From assembly GCA_009192285.1 (NCBI GenBank), contig WBVU01000003.1, positions 3,255,973 to 3,319,972 on the forward strand: a DNA stretch of 64,000 nucleotides, read 5' to 3'. This document shows positions 23,972-36,628 of this stretch, piece by piece. Under the pieces are notes generated by a model, which was not told where the DNA came from, ran no database searches, and was given only the letters and a program-made list of their open reading frames with translations. Position numbers and translations under genes: made by a program. The DNA is from Morchella semilibera (lineage: Eukaryota; Ascomycota; Pezizomycetes; Pezizales; Morchellaceae). The stretch's first letter is position 1. Every line of letters begins with the position of its first letter.

Positions 23972-26025
23972 CTAAGCAATACCAGAAAACATCATATCCC
24001 ATTCTTGCCAATCGATATCCTCACTATAATCATTTCCCAAATCCCAATTTCCCAAATCCACATTATTACCTATATGTACTGGCATTGTCGTCTCGCCCTT
24101 GAACTCTATCGCTGAGTCTGGTTCTACACTGCGAGCGCCAGTAACAAACCCCAAACCAGCGGTCTGTAAAACCACGTCCCTCTTTTTCCTTCCATCAATT
24201 ATTTCGTTCTCACCCGTGTCCGTCGCCCTTCTCTTCCTTCCACCACTCCCCTTTCTCACCGACTTCCCTTCACCTCCTCCTGCTGATAACTTCTTTACAG
24301 CATCCTTATCCTCCGCAACTCTCTTCGTGAAAATCGCCAAAGTCCCCGATAATATCATAAAGGACCATTTTTTGTCTTCACACATGAACTTTGCAATCTC
24401 ACCGACCTTTTCTACCGCCTTCGCTGCCTTATCTCTCAGCTCATCATCATAGTCTGTGATGGGGTCATGCTTAATACTCAAAGCCACTAGAAAGCATCGA
24501 ACTTGAGCGTAAAACATTATCCCCCAGATACTCGGGCCAGTGTATAACAACTCCTTGCTCGTATATTCCAGCGCTCTCACAGCATCGTTGGCAAGCAAGA
24601 CCCTCATATTCGACGGGTCCGAGATTAACTCCGAGAAAAGCGTTGCCTCAGCATCGTTTGTGGGCTTAAAGAATGGCCCGTAAAAAAGCAGCCTTATACA
24701 AGCATAGTTGATTTCAAGATGCGCCAAGGTGGTGGTCGACCATATGTGAGCATGTGTTCTAATTCGATGGCCTAAACGAACGATTTCTTGCTCAACGAGG
24801 TGGAATTGCGCAGGTGTTACATGGGTGAAACGGTCCGCGCGGAAACAAACAGGATGTATATGACCCAGAGTTATTGCTTGCTGGATTAATTCGACGAAGT
24901 ATTCGTGAGGAGGAGGTGCGGTGGGAATATCAATGTCATGAGGGGATGGGAGGTCGACGTTGATATCAGACATATCGATCATGAGAGGGTAGCCTTTGCC
25001 GGTGCTTGTCCAACGGTCTTTAGCAAAAATGGCCCAAAAGAGGCGACGTTTCATTTCTTGCGTGTGAGGATCTTCGTGGGCATAGGTTTCCTTCCTATGT
25101 AGATGGAGTTCAAAGGCCATCCTAACTGCCTACGAAACCTATCAGAACCGTATATCCTATATAATTCATGTGCCATGGTAACTTACAGCAGCTAGCCTAA
25201 GGGGCCATGTCTCGACTCCCTCAAGACCGTCGCACTGAAGCTCAAGCGTCAAATGTATTAACGTCAGCGCTTGTAGTGCCTGTATTGATGGTTCATATTT
25301 GCTCATGTGGGCCTTGAGCTGATACTCCAGAACACGCTTGATGTGCAAGAAATCACGTGTGGAGACTATTGCGCCTGGCAGCCGGGCTGCTACGCCGTAC
25401 ATTGCCGAAAGAAGTAATTGGGTGGGTTTTATTGACTCGAAGTATGATATCCCTATTATTGGTATGAATGGGTGGACGTTGGAGAAGAATCTTTACATGT
25501 ATATGTATTGATTAGCTAGCAGTAGACTTTGTGCCGGGAGATAGTATTACAGATTTTTGAGATACTGAATGACAGGCTTATCAAGCCTTAACTCTTGATC
25601 GGCATCAGTATCGCCGCCTATCCAGGGCGAAGTCGAGGACTTGTGTTGTGAGGCTACTTCTTGTCGCAGGCGTAAAACACGAGTTGCACTCGGTCCATCA
25701 TTGGGGAGAAGGTTGGCTTTAGAAAACTGGAAGCCACCAAATGCCGAGTTAGATCCGTTAAGAATAATCGCCCTAGAAAGTCCCGGTTAACATTTATTCA
25801 CGATAATCTAGTATTGAATACATAAGTATATCACACTCACCCATCTTTTGGGGCGTGAGAACGAAGGTGGTTAGAATCGGAAGATTCCCAATCTTTGACA
25901 CATTCTAGTCCATGTTCCTGGCACCACACGCAGCTTGCAGATCCGCCCACACCGTCCGGGAGGGAACATTTAAGGTGCCTGCGGCGACAGTCGAGGCAGG
26001 ATTTTCGGGGTTTATGGTAGACCAT
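23972..26025 (-). CDS. Zn(II)2Cys6 transcription factor with apparent 1-nt frameshift
   Basis: Exons 26025-25841, 25772-25551, 25491-25187 and 25129-23972 would give about 622 aa. Exon 1 carries the binuclear zinc cluster: CLDCRRRHLKC, an 11-residue loop, then CVWCQEHGLEC, with a basic KPRK start. Exon 3 has the fungal TF start FFSNVHPFIPIIG and then, one frame over, FESIKPTQLLLSAMYGVAAR. The two halves join only if one base is removed from an AAA run at 25440-25442. Exon 4 holds the conserved MKRRLFWAIFAKDRW and PLMIDMSDINVDLPSP, then a basic KGSGGRKRRA and an acidic Trp-rich tail. Predicted nuclear regulator; target unknown. The frameshift could be a sequencing error, an undetected splice variant or loss of function. 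It is divergent from the next TF. Confidence 0.82.
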
Positions 26026-26859
26026 GACTGCTGAGAAAAAGGGTGTTGAGTGTATTGTGTGTCTACCTACCTTACCTACCAGCGGCGGTGAACAAGAGAG
26101 AAAGACACAAGTACACACATGTAGGTCGACAATCGGATTCCGCGTGCGGGACTTGCCATGTATGTATGTATTATGTATGCATGCCTGAATTTAATCTCTC
26201 TCCTCCCTCTCACTCACTTTTTTTTTCTTTTCTTTTTTCCCTTCCCTTTTCAAGCAATGCGTGCCCAGACCGAGACAGCGCCATCTGTGTATGCACTTAG
26301 TTGTCCCACCTTCCATTTAGACGGAAATGCGGGGAGAAACAGGGACAGGGATTAATGTTTCAGGGGAGGTTTTGTTACTCTACTGATATCACGGTGGACC
26401 CTGGGGCGAAGGATGAAGTGGCGTCCATGATATCCGACGGGGATGGTAGACGAACGATGAAATGAGGGGAATTTCATATGTGGAAATGTACCTACATGAA
26501 CATGCGGAACCCCAATATGTATGTATAGACACGGAACCGGATTATTCCCACTTTCACCAAGTATCATCATACCCGTCTTCTGGCTGTGATGGGTATAGCA
26601 CGTACATATGAGGATAGCGAATCATGCTTCTCACAAGCTAAATCGGTAACCCTATCGGTGTAACGTAACGTATACTAGTAAACCAATGAAGGCATCACGG
26701 ATGAAAACCCTCCTCCTCATTCTTGTCCTCTAAAACCTCAATAATACTCGTCTTTGCCGTCATCATCACCGGCCCTCTTTTTTCTCTCACCTCTTCACTG
26801 TCCTTTCAAAAAAAAAAAAAAAAAAAAAAAAAGTCAACTTTGCTGGAAACATCGACGTT
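26026..26859. promoter_or_regulatory. Shared divergent promoter region of two Zn2Cys6 genes
   Basis: 834 bp separate the two divergent start codons. It contains C/T-rich stretches at 26196-26250, a poly-A run at about 26809-26832 just before the right-hand ATG, and one TACATGT-type palindrome at about 26117. No TATA box or known operator is clear. An ORF upstream of the left gene's chosen Met is in frame to 26118, so the left start could be earlier. Confidence 0.5.
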
Positions 26860-28521
26860 ATGGCGGATTCTGCGGATCAAGTGGAGCAGAATCGAATCAA
26901 AAGACTAAAAACAGCTCGCGCATGTGATCAGTGTCGTCGAGTTCGCTCAAGGTATATCATACAACTTTGATGATTCTTCATTTTGTTAAAAATCCATGTC
27001 TAATTGGTGCGAAGATGCGATATTCAAAGTACAAATACAGCATCTGCGAGTCCGGACGAAAGTATATGTGAGCGCTGTAGACGTTTGAATCTAGAGTGCA
27101 CATTTATTCTGCCCATCGGAGAGACCAGAGGGAAGAGGATACCTCTGAAAGGGTGATATTTTCCTTCTTTCTTTCCCTCTACTCTTCTCACCCTAAGCAA
27201 CGTTCTGCCCCGGCTCCGGGGAAGGGAGTGGGGTTACTTTAGTTTTTTTTTTTTTCTTGGCTAACGCAGTGTTCTCTAGTAACCCGGATCACAACTCCCC
27301 ATCCCGGGAATCTGCTACCACAGACGGGTTAGTAACATCTACTCCACCCAATAGTATATAGTTTCATGTAGCTATTAGCTTACTAAACCACCACAGCTCC
27401 CCTTCGTCGGCAGAAGCCTACGCCGACCCTATCGAAAAGTATCTATAGTAATATCTCCTCGAAATTAAGGACAGCCTAACTAATAAAAACAAGATTCAAA
27501 GCCTTTATAGCCTCAAACTTACCAATAATATCGCCCCGGGACCTCACCCACGACTCCTCAATACTACTACATTGTTGTGCACGACTCTTGGGAACATTAT
27601 GCACAGAAACAGCATCAGACTGCACAGTGGATAAATTAAAGGCATCATTGGAGGCCTATATGTTGAGTAAATCGCCGTTTAAGACTCCAACGGTCCAAAA
27701 CGTACAGGCACTTGTATTATTGGCAGTTGTGATAGAGGATAAGGGATATGGGTTGAAGTTTATGACTGTATGCTATCTTTTATTCTCTATTCATTTAAAA
27801 GAGAGTAAAAGTTGAGTCGAACGCATAGGCAGTTCGAATGGCCTGCTCTTTAGGTTGGAATATTCAGCAACACGAACTTTCTAGCAATAATAGCACTACC
27901 GACGACACCGAAGACACAGCATATACCCAGTATCTATGGTGGACTCTTGTGGCACTTGATTCATGGCTCTACCTCTATTCAGGTCTTCCACTCCTAATAA
28001 ACTACCGCGACTTCAATGTGCCATTTCCTCCGCACGCCCCAAGCTTCTTCACCTCTTTCACTTCCTTGTCGGAAGTTTTGCGCTTCAAGATAAGACACTC
28101 CTCTTTCTCGCAGAGGCTGCCAGGTGCTACGCCGTATACATCTTTACAAGTTTGGCAGACCACCCACCTTCCCTCTATCATCGGAACAGGAGGGCTATTA
28201 GAAGCGGTAATTGATGCATTTCATGGTGCCGTAGTGGCGCTATTTGTGTTGTCCCCAGAAGGAGATGCGGTCCCCAGGGACGCAGAAATATGGCTGGAGA
28301 AGGCAGTGAAGGGTGGGTTTGAGGGTGTTTTTGGAAGAGTGAGAGGGTTGAAATGGGTTAGGTTGGTATGTGTATTAGGCTTGTTAAGGTTAGAAAGATG
28401 GGGTGGTAGTAAATCATGGGAAGAGACAGTAGAGAGAGAGGTTTTGGAAAAGCTAAGGCTGTTAGAGGAAGGTGGGGCCGGTTGGGAGCTAGTATGGGGG
28501 ATCGAGGGGATTCTAGCATAG
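26860..28521 (+). CDS. Zn(II)2Cys6 transcription factor, 428 aa
   Basis: Six exons keep frame throughout: 26860-26951, 27015-27152, 27280-27327, 27397-27438, 27494-27767, 27829-28521. The zinc cluster spans intron 1: ACDQCRRVRSR, then CDIQST, and CERCRRLNLECTF. Exon 5 reads FKAFIASNLPII, SSILLHCCARLLG and LKASLEAYMLSKSP; exon 6 begins AVRMACSLGWNIQQ and holds the fungal TF signature WWTLVALDSWLYLYSGLPLL followed by INYRDFNVPFPP. Length is short for the family (usually 500-900 aa). Predicted nuclear DNA-binding activator or repressor. It is divergent from the Zn2Cys6 gene on its left and 5 kb from the starch-use block, so regulation of that block is possible by position only; its zinc-cluster linker is not that of AmyR. 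Confidence 0.85.
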
Positions 28522-29263
28522 ATTCCTGTCTACTAGTTTATTAAAAAAAAATGTAAATATTATCATTGGCTCACTCAAATTGGTTGCCTGTAATACTCAC
28601 AGTCTTTTCACTTTCTACAGTAACTGTCGTTCATGCGAGCGTATATCCGTGGATAGAAATAACTTGCACTGAAGTAACTTTGAAGATACGTACGTACTGC
28701 AAGTCAGCTACACAGCCAAACGGTCAATATCTAGAAAGTGTATTGCAATGAGCTATTCGCGGCTATGCTAGCTCCGCTAACCTCAGGTAATATGGGTTAG
28801 TAAACTAGGATTGAAATCAATATATCTGATATAAGGGCCGAGGCGGATGAAACTTCATATATGGATTGTATGCCCATGGTCATGATCACAGGACTACATG
28901 TATGTGTAAGTGCGTAAGGTACCCCTCATGTACTATAACGCACTGGATACTCGGACCCATTTGGATTGAAAATGGAATGGGAATCCGATGCACATACTAG
29001 TATACATATCCTAGGAACAAACGCTTAACATTGTCATCGGATATATCGGAGGCAAATGCTCGGGTTGGCCACCAGTATCTTTCATGCTTGGTAGTCGGTT
29101 TTGAAGTTGGGGCTGGCTAAACTATTAGACATGCATGTATATTTTCTTATACTAAAGTTCATAATTATAAGTACATACATGTATATATACTATATGCCCG
29201 TCAATTGATCAAACGTACCCAGACAGGTCATACTACGGGCGAGACATATAAAGTACATGTATA

Positions 29264-29414
29264 TACCCTCATTCCTCACCAAGCGAGTTCACCACCTACC
29301 GAGTGTGAGGTCCTTTCATACGCAAAAGATGGCCACTAAAGTGAGATATAATTTGGCGGGAATTGGGTGCTGCACTCGGTGGGTGGTGAACTCGCTGGGC
29401 AGGGAACGAGGGTA
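29264..29414. mobile_element. MITE-like element, 151 bp with about 40-bp TIRs
   Basis: The left end starts TACCCTCATTCCTCACC and contains AGCGAGTTCACCACCTACCG. The reverse complement of the right end is the same over about 40 bases with about six differences. Both ends terminate in TA. The core of about 70 bp is non-coding. Consistent with a TA-inserting non-autonomous DNA transposon. Confidence 0.75.
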
Positions 29415-31904
29415 AGGTTTTTAAGAAAGGTCCATCCTACTACCACCTACCACCTATATCTAATCACACTAAAATGCTTAGTACCCTTAGTCTATGCTCT
29501 TTTCAAATGTCAGCTTAAAGATCCTCGTACACATGGCGATTCGCGTCTATGCACAACGATTATATATGGCAAGTTCCGTCCTGGTAGCAAGGATCGTAGG
29601 GTCGGCTAAGACCATAGAATTTATTAAGCGAAATGAATTCATGAAGCCCTAGCTATAGTGCAGAACTCTAGTATACATGTATATCACAAGCGATCAATGA
29701 TGTGCTGCCTCGGCCTTAATATTTTGACAGCTAACAGCCTACATAGTCTACTCACCTGACTTAAGCTTGTCTGAGGCGAGATCGAAAGCCTAGATTATAG
29801 ATTAGTAACTATTACATGTAGATACATGTAGTAGTAGATTTGTTACCGGAGATTACACAGTCAGACTATCGATCGCAGAATTCTACATTTAACCGGACTC
29901 AGAAGCTGGCTGGCCTGCAGGGGTGGCAGCTAGCCTCAATTCATTGTGAGATTGGGAACAATCTAGCTAAAACAGTTCCTATACGAAGTCAATATTCAAA
30001 GTCTAATCTCACTTGCGATTATTGATATTTACAAGTACATACATGTAGACATATATGAGTTGCTTTTATATTCTATAAGAGTAGCATTATATATATACTG
30101 TATGTACTTTATATATATGGTTATATACATGCACATGTATATATGTACATAATGTATACATTATATACCGGCCGCAGGTCTCCTCGGGTCGATCTCCTTC
30201 AGAGCTTAAATATAGAAGTACATACGTAGTATGTAGTACATGTACTTATACATTTGTCACGAGTGATTAATTATGATCTTTACCTGCATAATTCCAGTCT
30301 TGAAAGTTCGCAAGGAGCAGGGATATATTTACACGTACCTACAACTTGTATTCTACATGTATGCTAAAAGGTGTCACTCAAACCACACCATGTAGTGGCC
30401 TCTATATCTAATCCACTGGATACGATCTCGCTATGTAGCCTAAGAAACAAAATTTGTAACTACTTATATCTCAACATCACAACATGATATGTCTCCGATG
30501 CATCTTAAACTCTTTTAACTGACCACTCCATACACATCAGCACCAAGCCGAAGGACCCCTCCCAAACATTTCTACAGATTCTTTGATCACTTTTTCCGCC
30601 CGTGACTGGTTTTTTTCCATCGAGTTAGCCTCTTCCCAGTTACGAGACTCAAAATCTATAATGTTATAGGTTCACACGCGTGCGAAAGCATGCTAGAAAA
30701 CAGCTAGTTTAGTGAAAGACGTCCTCAGACCAGTAATAGGGCTATCTAATCAACAAAGGTTTCCATCTACAGATCAGATATGCATTAGATCTATTCCTGT
30801 GAGGTTGGGCTCTTCTCATTGCATTCTCGCCTCCCTTGGCTGATTAATATTATTTGAGATCGCGGCCCGGGAGTAGAGTGGGTTAAAGAGAGAATAGAAC
30901 TGCCTAGCCATGGGTGCTTTGTATGTACAACTAATTCCCAGCGGTTACCGAGCTGAAGTTTGTTGGTCAAATTCATCACTTGAATGCCAGTACTGGATAG
31001 TCCTGCTTATTCAGGGGTTACATCGGAACCCGAAACCTCTGGCTGGTTTTGTTTAGCGGATCTTAATTTTGGCAATCTTCTTAATATACCTTGTAATCCC
31101 CTCCTTGCAAAAGGATACGGCCACGGAATATCAGGCAATCCCTGAAATTCGTGCCGCTACTCCAGCTCTGGAACCTTTTAAATGATGTCTCCTGTTGTTT
31201 GGGTCGACTACCCCGCACACCAAAGAGACTATTAATGCACGAAGACAGAACTGGATTTAGTGATTTTACCCATTCAGAAAAACGAAATTTAAGAGGATGA
31301 GTATATTCGAAAGATAACCTTTCTTAAATCGGCCGTACTGAAGCTGGCCCTGTTCGGGATCTTGATGTCCGACGTGTAAAGTACATACATGCGTACACTA
31401 GTGCAATCCACGGACTTAAAGACTACATAGTCTTGCCGTTACAATTATTTGTCTCTTGTTTAGGATTAGCAAGGAATTCTCTAAGCATATATCCCTCAAG
31501 TGGATAAATCGGAATTGTCTCAGTATGGGCGTGCAGATAGTTCCTCCGATTGCTATTAAAATTGACATGTTTTGGCCACCATAGTAACCCATACTATACT
31601 GTGCACCACACACACGCATGAGGGAATAAATAAGCCACGATTAAAAGTTTTTCATCACTATCTACCCTATTGGAATCATTCAGCTCGTGGAAGTCGTATC
31701 TCATTATGTAAGTTGTGTTTTTAATTAACATTTACTAATCAGACGCGAGAAGTGATTATCGGTAAGGTACATGTATTAAGGATAATATACTGTCTCACAT
31801 GGCCTAAACCTCAAGGTGGTAGTGAGGTACACGGTGGTGGGGTCGATATAGTCTACCAAGACCTCAATAGTCGTAACCAACCTGTCGAAGGTTTTACTGA
31901 AGAA

Positions 31905-32000
31905 AAAAGAAAGGAAAAAAGAAAAGGAGAAAAGAAAAAAGAAAAAGAAAAAGAAAAAGAAAAAAAGAAAAAAAAGAAAAAAAGAAAGAAAAAGAAAACC
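31905..32000 (+). repeat. GAAA-type purine tract
   Basis: About 95 bases made almost only of A and G in AAAG/AAAAAG units. It yields a spurious Lys/Glu/Arg frame on the plus strand. Confidence 0.9.
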
Positions 32001-33650
32001 TCCCCGGGTTACCGCCCATATGCATGCGAGCTGTCTACCTCTCCATTAACCTTATCTCTGGGTTGCAACTGAGTGATAGTTTGTGATTCAAATAATGTTG
32101 CACAGGGGCGTGAGTAAAGCTGGGACATATGCAACTTACCGCAGGGTTTTGTGTATCTGTAGAGACACTTAGGTTGGCAGGCCGTGGGTAACATGACATG
32201 CAGGGATTAATATTCACACTACTTCTCCAATACCTATAATTTTGAATCACCTCACCATCTGTTTTACCAGGTCAAGTCAGTAGGTACATGCTCTAAAGTA
32301 AAGTAGAGCACACTTACGTCCCAACACGCCTCATCTTACACCCCAACACGTTAGTTCAATATAAAACTTTGTGATATCTTCTGAAAAAGTTTTGTACGGT
32401 ATGATCTACAGGGGAAATATCCACCAAGAACCCCTATGTAGTAGTACCTACATGTAGGTGTAGTTAATCCCCCACTTATTCGAGTAACCATGGCTTGATC
32501 TAGATGACACAAGGGCTATACCCCATGTGTGCAAATCACCTTGGTGCAGAATTCCAGGGGTGTATCAAAATCAGGGGCTTAACGAACAGTAAAAGTCCGG
32601 CACTAGGGTCAAGGTCTACCCGGCCCGCTAGGCGGTTTAAATGCGGGGAAATTGGGGCCTTGCAAGATGGAGAGAGAGAAAAAAAAAGGAAGAAAAGAAA
32701 AGAAAAGAAAGAAGAAGGAAGGGAGAGAAAAAAAGGAAACAATAAGAGAGTTACATCTATAGCTCGTGGCTCAGCTTCCCCCCAGCTAGGTCTCAATCGA
32801 TATCACATATTTAATATTCTCTTGATCGTACCTCACTTTGAGGCAGGCTTCTAACCCTAAATTACTTTTAGGAGTTTCACAGATCATCAGCTCTATCATG
32901 GCGCAGGTACTAGCTAGGTTAATTCCGAAAAAGTTTATATACACACCCTCGTAACTGCATGTATCGGACCCAGGAACATACATCATATCTGGATACATTG
33001 AATTATTACGTTGTATATAGAGTGATTTATAGCCTACTACATGTATATGAGCAATACCCGGCTTCCACGTTCTGAGAAATAACCCGAGGTTTCCCCACGG
33101 GGACGGATAGTGGTATTTAGAACTGAATCATGCTGCGAGATATATAGTGGGTAATACAACCTGTCCAACCATCTGGATATCGATTGTAATAATATCTCAG
33201 CTTACTCGCCACAAAAGATGCAAAGTTTTATGTGTGTGTGTATTGATCAGAGACAGTGTTTCTGTGCACGCCTACGTACTCTCCGAACTTCCATGTAAAG
33301 TATATAGCTGGGAATAATACCGGCATCTCGGGGCACGGCAGTTACCGCCAAGTTCGACCTGCTTAAGCGAGGATGGATATACGCACGCGATGTAACGGGA
33401 TGTAGAAGTCGCAGTTCCTCCTCTTTTCTTTTCCCCATGGGGTTGCCGAAGAGTTACTCTATAAAATGGTTGACTGAACTGGCTTCCTTCTTCCCCAGAG
33501 TTCCCTTTTAAACTCCATTCGACCCCTGGAAGACCTTATCAGTTGTTTACCATTCCACCCTCCCGGATTTCTTTAATAGCGTCCCAAGGACTAACTAAGT
33601 TCAGCCTCAAATAAGGCCGCGCCTGGCTCAATATTTAAACCAGGCCCAAA

Positions 33651-35583
33651 ATGGCAAGGATAATAATTATTGCATTATGTGGTTTCGTCTCCTTGGGAGC
33701 GCTGATTTTCGGCATGGACGGTGGATACCTCTCTGGGGTCCTCGCCATGCCAAATTTCATCGAGGACTTTGGAAGATACGATGCTGTGCATAATACACGT
33801 TACATCACTGCTAGCCAACAGTCCTTTATCACTTCATTCCCTTATGTGGGTCAGTTTGGAGCGGCAATGGTAGGAGGCTATATTGGCGATAGGTTCGGAA
33901 GAAGGTGGGGACTGTTTGTGATGTGTGTGGTAAGTATCGTGGGTGTTGTCATGCAAATTGTAGCCAAGAATGAAGCTTTATTTGTGGCAGGGAGGTTTTT
34001 TAATTGTGAGTTACTTAATAAGGGGTTTTTTTTTTTGCAGGATTTTTACTAATCCGTGGGGTTGCAGACATATCTATCGGTTTTGCGACTATCTTTGTGC
34101 CTGTCTATCAAGGTAAATCCCATGTTAATTTATTTGACCAAGATCAAATGCTCAATGGACCATAGCCGAATGCTCTCCGCGCAAAATCCGGGGTACAATG
34201 ATTACGCTCTACCAATTGAACGTTGTACTTGGAAGCTTTTTGATTTCGATTGTCAACAACTTCACACAACACATTAAAAGCGATGCATCATACCGGATTC
34301 CAATCGGCATGCTGCTGATACTCCCGGTTTTGATTATTCCAGGACTCCCATTTCTTCCTGAATCGCCACGTTAGTCTCCCACACAATAACTGTTGGGGAA
34401 ACACACTGCTAACGCACATATATATAGGTTGGTTAATGAAGAAAGGGCGAGAGGAGGATGCGAGAAAGAGTTTGACGATACTCCATAAAGATGATGTCGG
34501 CTTCTCGGTTGAAAGCGAGCTTTCATTCCTTAGAGCCACTATTACCGAGCAGGAAGAACTTAATAAGGCTTCTACCTGGGCTGACTGTTTCCGTGGTACA
34601 AATCTCGTAAGTCCATACTCTTTTGCATTCTTTTCTTGAAATTGCATTAACGGTATATCAGAGGAGAACTCTCCTCGCCATCCTTATCCAAGTAGCACAA
34701 CAATTTACTGGTGTCTCCTTCATTTTCAACTACGGCACAGTTTTTTTCTCCCAAGTCGGTGTTGGAGGTCCCTTCATAATCATGATAATGACAAACTTAG
34801 TCAACCTCGTCGGCACAATTGTTTCCTTCTTCCTTGTTGACCGTCTAGGGAGAAGGCCCCTTTTACTAGCGGGTTCGGTGGTTATGTTTATCGGACAGTT
34901 GTCTGTAGGTGTATCGGGGTTGAAGGCCGAGGAGGGAGATATGAAGGCCAAGAAGGCTATTGTTGCATTTGTCTTAATCTACGTTTTTGGATTTGCGGCT
35001 TCCTGGGGCCCACTGTAGGCATCACCCCTTGCATCAAATTTCAGAAATATACTAATAGTGTCAACTTTATAGTGCATGGGTTATAACATCAGAGGTCAGC
35101 ACAAACAGCATTCGCGAGAGAACACAGGCGCTCGGTAGTGCGTCCAATATCCTGGCCTCATGGGTGGTGACATTTACCCTTCCATACTTGACAAACAAAG
35201 ACCAAGCTGGCCTGGGACCCAAAGTTGGCTTTATTTTCGCTTGTTTTGTCTTTGCTGGGGGTGTTTACACATACATATTCGTTCCTGAGACAAGTGGAAG
35301 GGCATTGGAAGAACTGTTAGTCCAATCAATTTACTTTGTTTCAATGGGAGTTTGCTAACATCTATAACCCTACAGTGACGAATTATTCCAAAAGGGAGTA
35401 CCTTCAAGGAAATTCAAAGGTAAATACATCTCTCCCCACTTCTTTGCCAATACGAAACTAACTATGCTATTCCTCACATCAGGCTACCAAATCACCGGTA
35501 CTGCCGCCCTAGTGGATCAATCCATTGAATCAAAATCATTCGATAACGAAAAATCATCTGAGATGTCTAAGGCTGAAGTCTAG
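33651..35583 (+). CDS. MFS sugar transporter (hexose/maltose porter type), 507 aa
   Basis: Eight exons with consistent phases: 33651-34005, 34068-34112, 34166-34369, 34428-34606, 34662-35014, 35073-35315, 35376-35419, 35483-35583. Hallmarks of the sugar porter family appear in order: SLGALIFGMDGGYLSG in TM1, GDRFGRRWG in the first cytoplasmic loop, PVYQ then ECSPRKIRGT, PESPRWLM closing the N half, VAQQFTGVSFIFNYG, DRLGRRPLL, and VPETSGRALEEL closing the C half. Twelve membrane segments are expected, in the plasma membrane, with sugar-proton import. The N-terminus is very short (about 8 residues before TM1) and TATTTAAA lies only 11 bases before the ATG, so an upstream exon may be missed. It heads a block with alpha-glucosidase and alpha-amylase, suggesting uptake of their products. 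The exact sugar cannot be read from sequence. Confidence 0.92.
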
Positions 35584-36284
35584 AGTAAACCGTTATCAAT
35601 TCCTTCTCTTTTTTGTTTATAGGACCCGGTCGGCGTACATGAATGTAATGAAACAATTTGTACTTCTTATTTTATGTTTGAGGAATTTATCCCAGCTCTT
35701 CAGGGGGGGGGCTGTTGCATGCTGTGTTAGAGGATGTGCGAACCTGAGTTGTGAATATCATGAGTATCACAACGTCGTTTTTTGTAGTTTTGTCAGAGGC
35801 GGCCCCTACTCCAGGGCATGCATGTACCTTAGTTGCCTTATTAATGGCTGGGCTTACTTGATCTCGAGATAATAATGCTACCTCTGCTTTACATCACAAC
35901 CGTCTTGCCCTTTTAAACTCCATGACTCATGCATACCGAAAATTAACTTCTTCTGCGTTTCGCCACCAGAACGTGTGTCCCTCAGCTTATGTTTTAGCGG
36001 ATATAACATATGTACGTAATCCTAAGTGCAAATATCACGGGCTTCGATAATAGTAGGCGTATTAATTGAGGGTGGAAGAGCAGAGGTGTTCACGCGCACC
36101 AGGAGAACGATGACGGGACCGCTACGATGGTAAGTAGACTCGTCCCTCTTCCTGTGGATTACCGCGATTGCGTTCCCTTCATTCGACCTGGGGATGCCAT
36201 ACCATACGCGTTGCATATATTCCTGCAACAGACCTCAGTACAGCACCCTGAGAAACAGGTATCTATACATATATATTTGGCCTG

Positions 36285-36407
36285 TACTCGTTTACCTGGA
36301 CAGAAAACGCAAGCGACTAAAACAGGGATGATTTGTAGGAGGAGAGATCATCGCCAGTCCATACAAATTATCCTTGCCCTGCGCAATTAACTGGTGGTAA
36401 ACGAGTA
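36285..36407. mobile_element. Putative MITE, 123 bp, 12-bp TIRs
   Basis: Begins TACTCGTTTACC and ends with its exact reverse complement. TA at both outer ends. Short arms only, so less certain than the neighbour, which starts 8 bp away. Confidence 0.5.
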
Positions 36408-36414
36408 TATCTGT

Positions 36415-36628
36415 TAGACCTCTTTGCGGGGGTATTGTTCTCACGGGGGGGAGGTATGGTGCAACGACCAAGATCAATGTCGAAAAACGAGCGTAGTGAA
36501 CCTAAGGGGGAACCAACACTTTACCTAGAGAATCCTGTTCATATATTGTTTTCATAATCTTGATGTTCTTAGGTGCGCGTTGCACCATACCCCCCCGTGA
36601 GAACCATACCCCCCCGCGAAGAGGTCTA
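36415..36628. mobile_element. MITE-like element, 214 bp with about 50-bp TIRs
   Basis: Both ends read inward TAGACCTCTT, then a G-run, GTTCTCACGGGGGGG and TATGGTGCAACG. The two arms of about 50 bases differ mainly by small indels in the G-runs. Each arm has two copies of a G-run plus TATKGT unit. TA ends suggest a TA-inserting DNA transposon derivative. The core is non-coding. Confidence 0.78.

Larger units (their letters stand above)
28522..33650. other. 5.1-kb intergenic, repeat-rich
   Basis: No gene supported. It has a MITE-like element at 29264-29414, many TACATGTA palindromes (29.2-30.4 kb especially), an AT-rich alternating stretch at 30040-30170, a GAAA-type purine run at 31905-32000 and another at 32672-32740. 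The Lys/Glu ORF at 31752-32072 is only the translation of the purine run. The last 20 bases include TATTTAAA directly before the transporter start. Confidence 0.65.

Noticed and set aside
27439-27493. Apparent TAG TAA double stop in the right-hand Zn2Cys6 gene, which at first looked like RIP-type C-to-T damage
   Set aside because: A 55-nt intron with GTATCT donor, CTAAC branch point and CAAG acceptor removes the stops and joins two frames exactly, so the gene reads as intact.
31752-32072. Lys/Glu-rich ORF of 106 codons
   Set aside because: It is only the translation of a GAAA-type purine tract; no other protein-like feature.
34190-34230. tRNA-like string near TACGCTCTACCAATTGAACG
   Set aside because: It is coding sequence of the sugar transporter (RGTMITLYQLN), and no tRNA fold closes around it.
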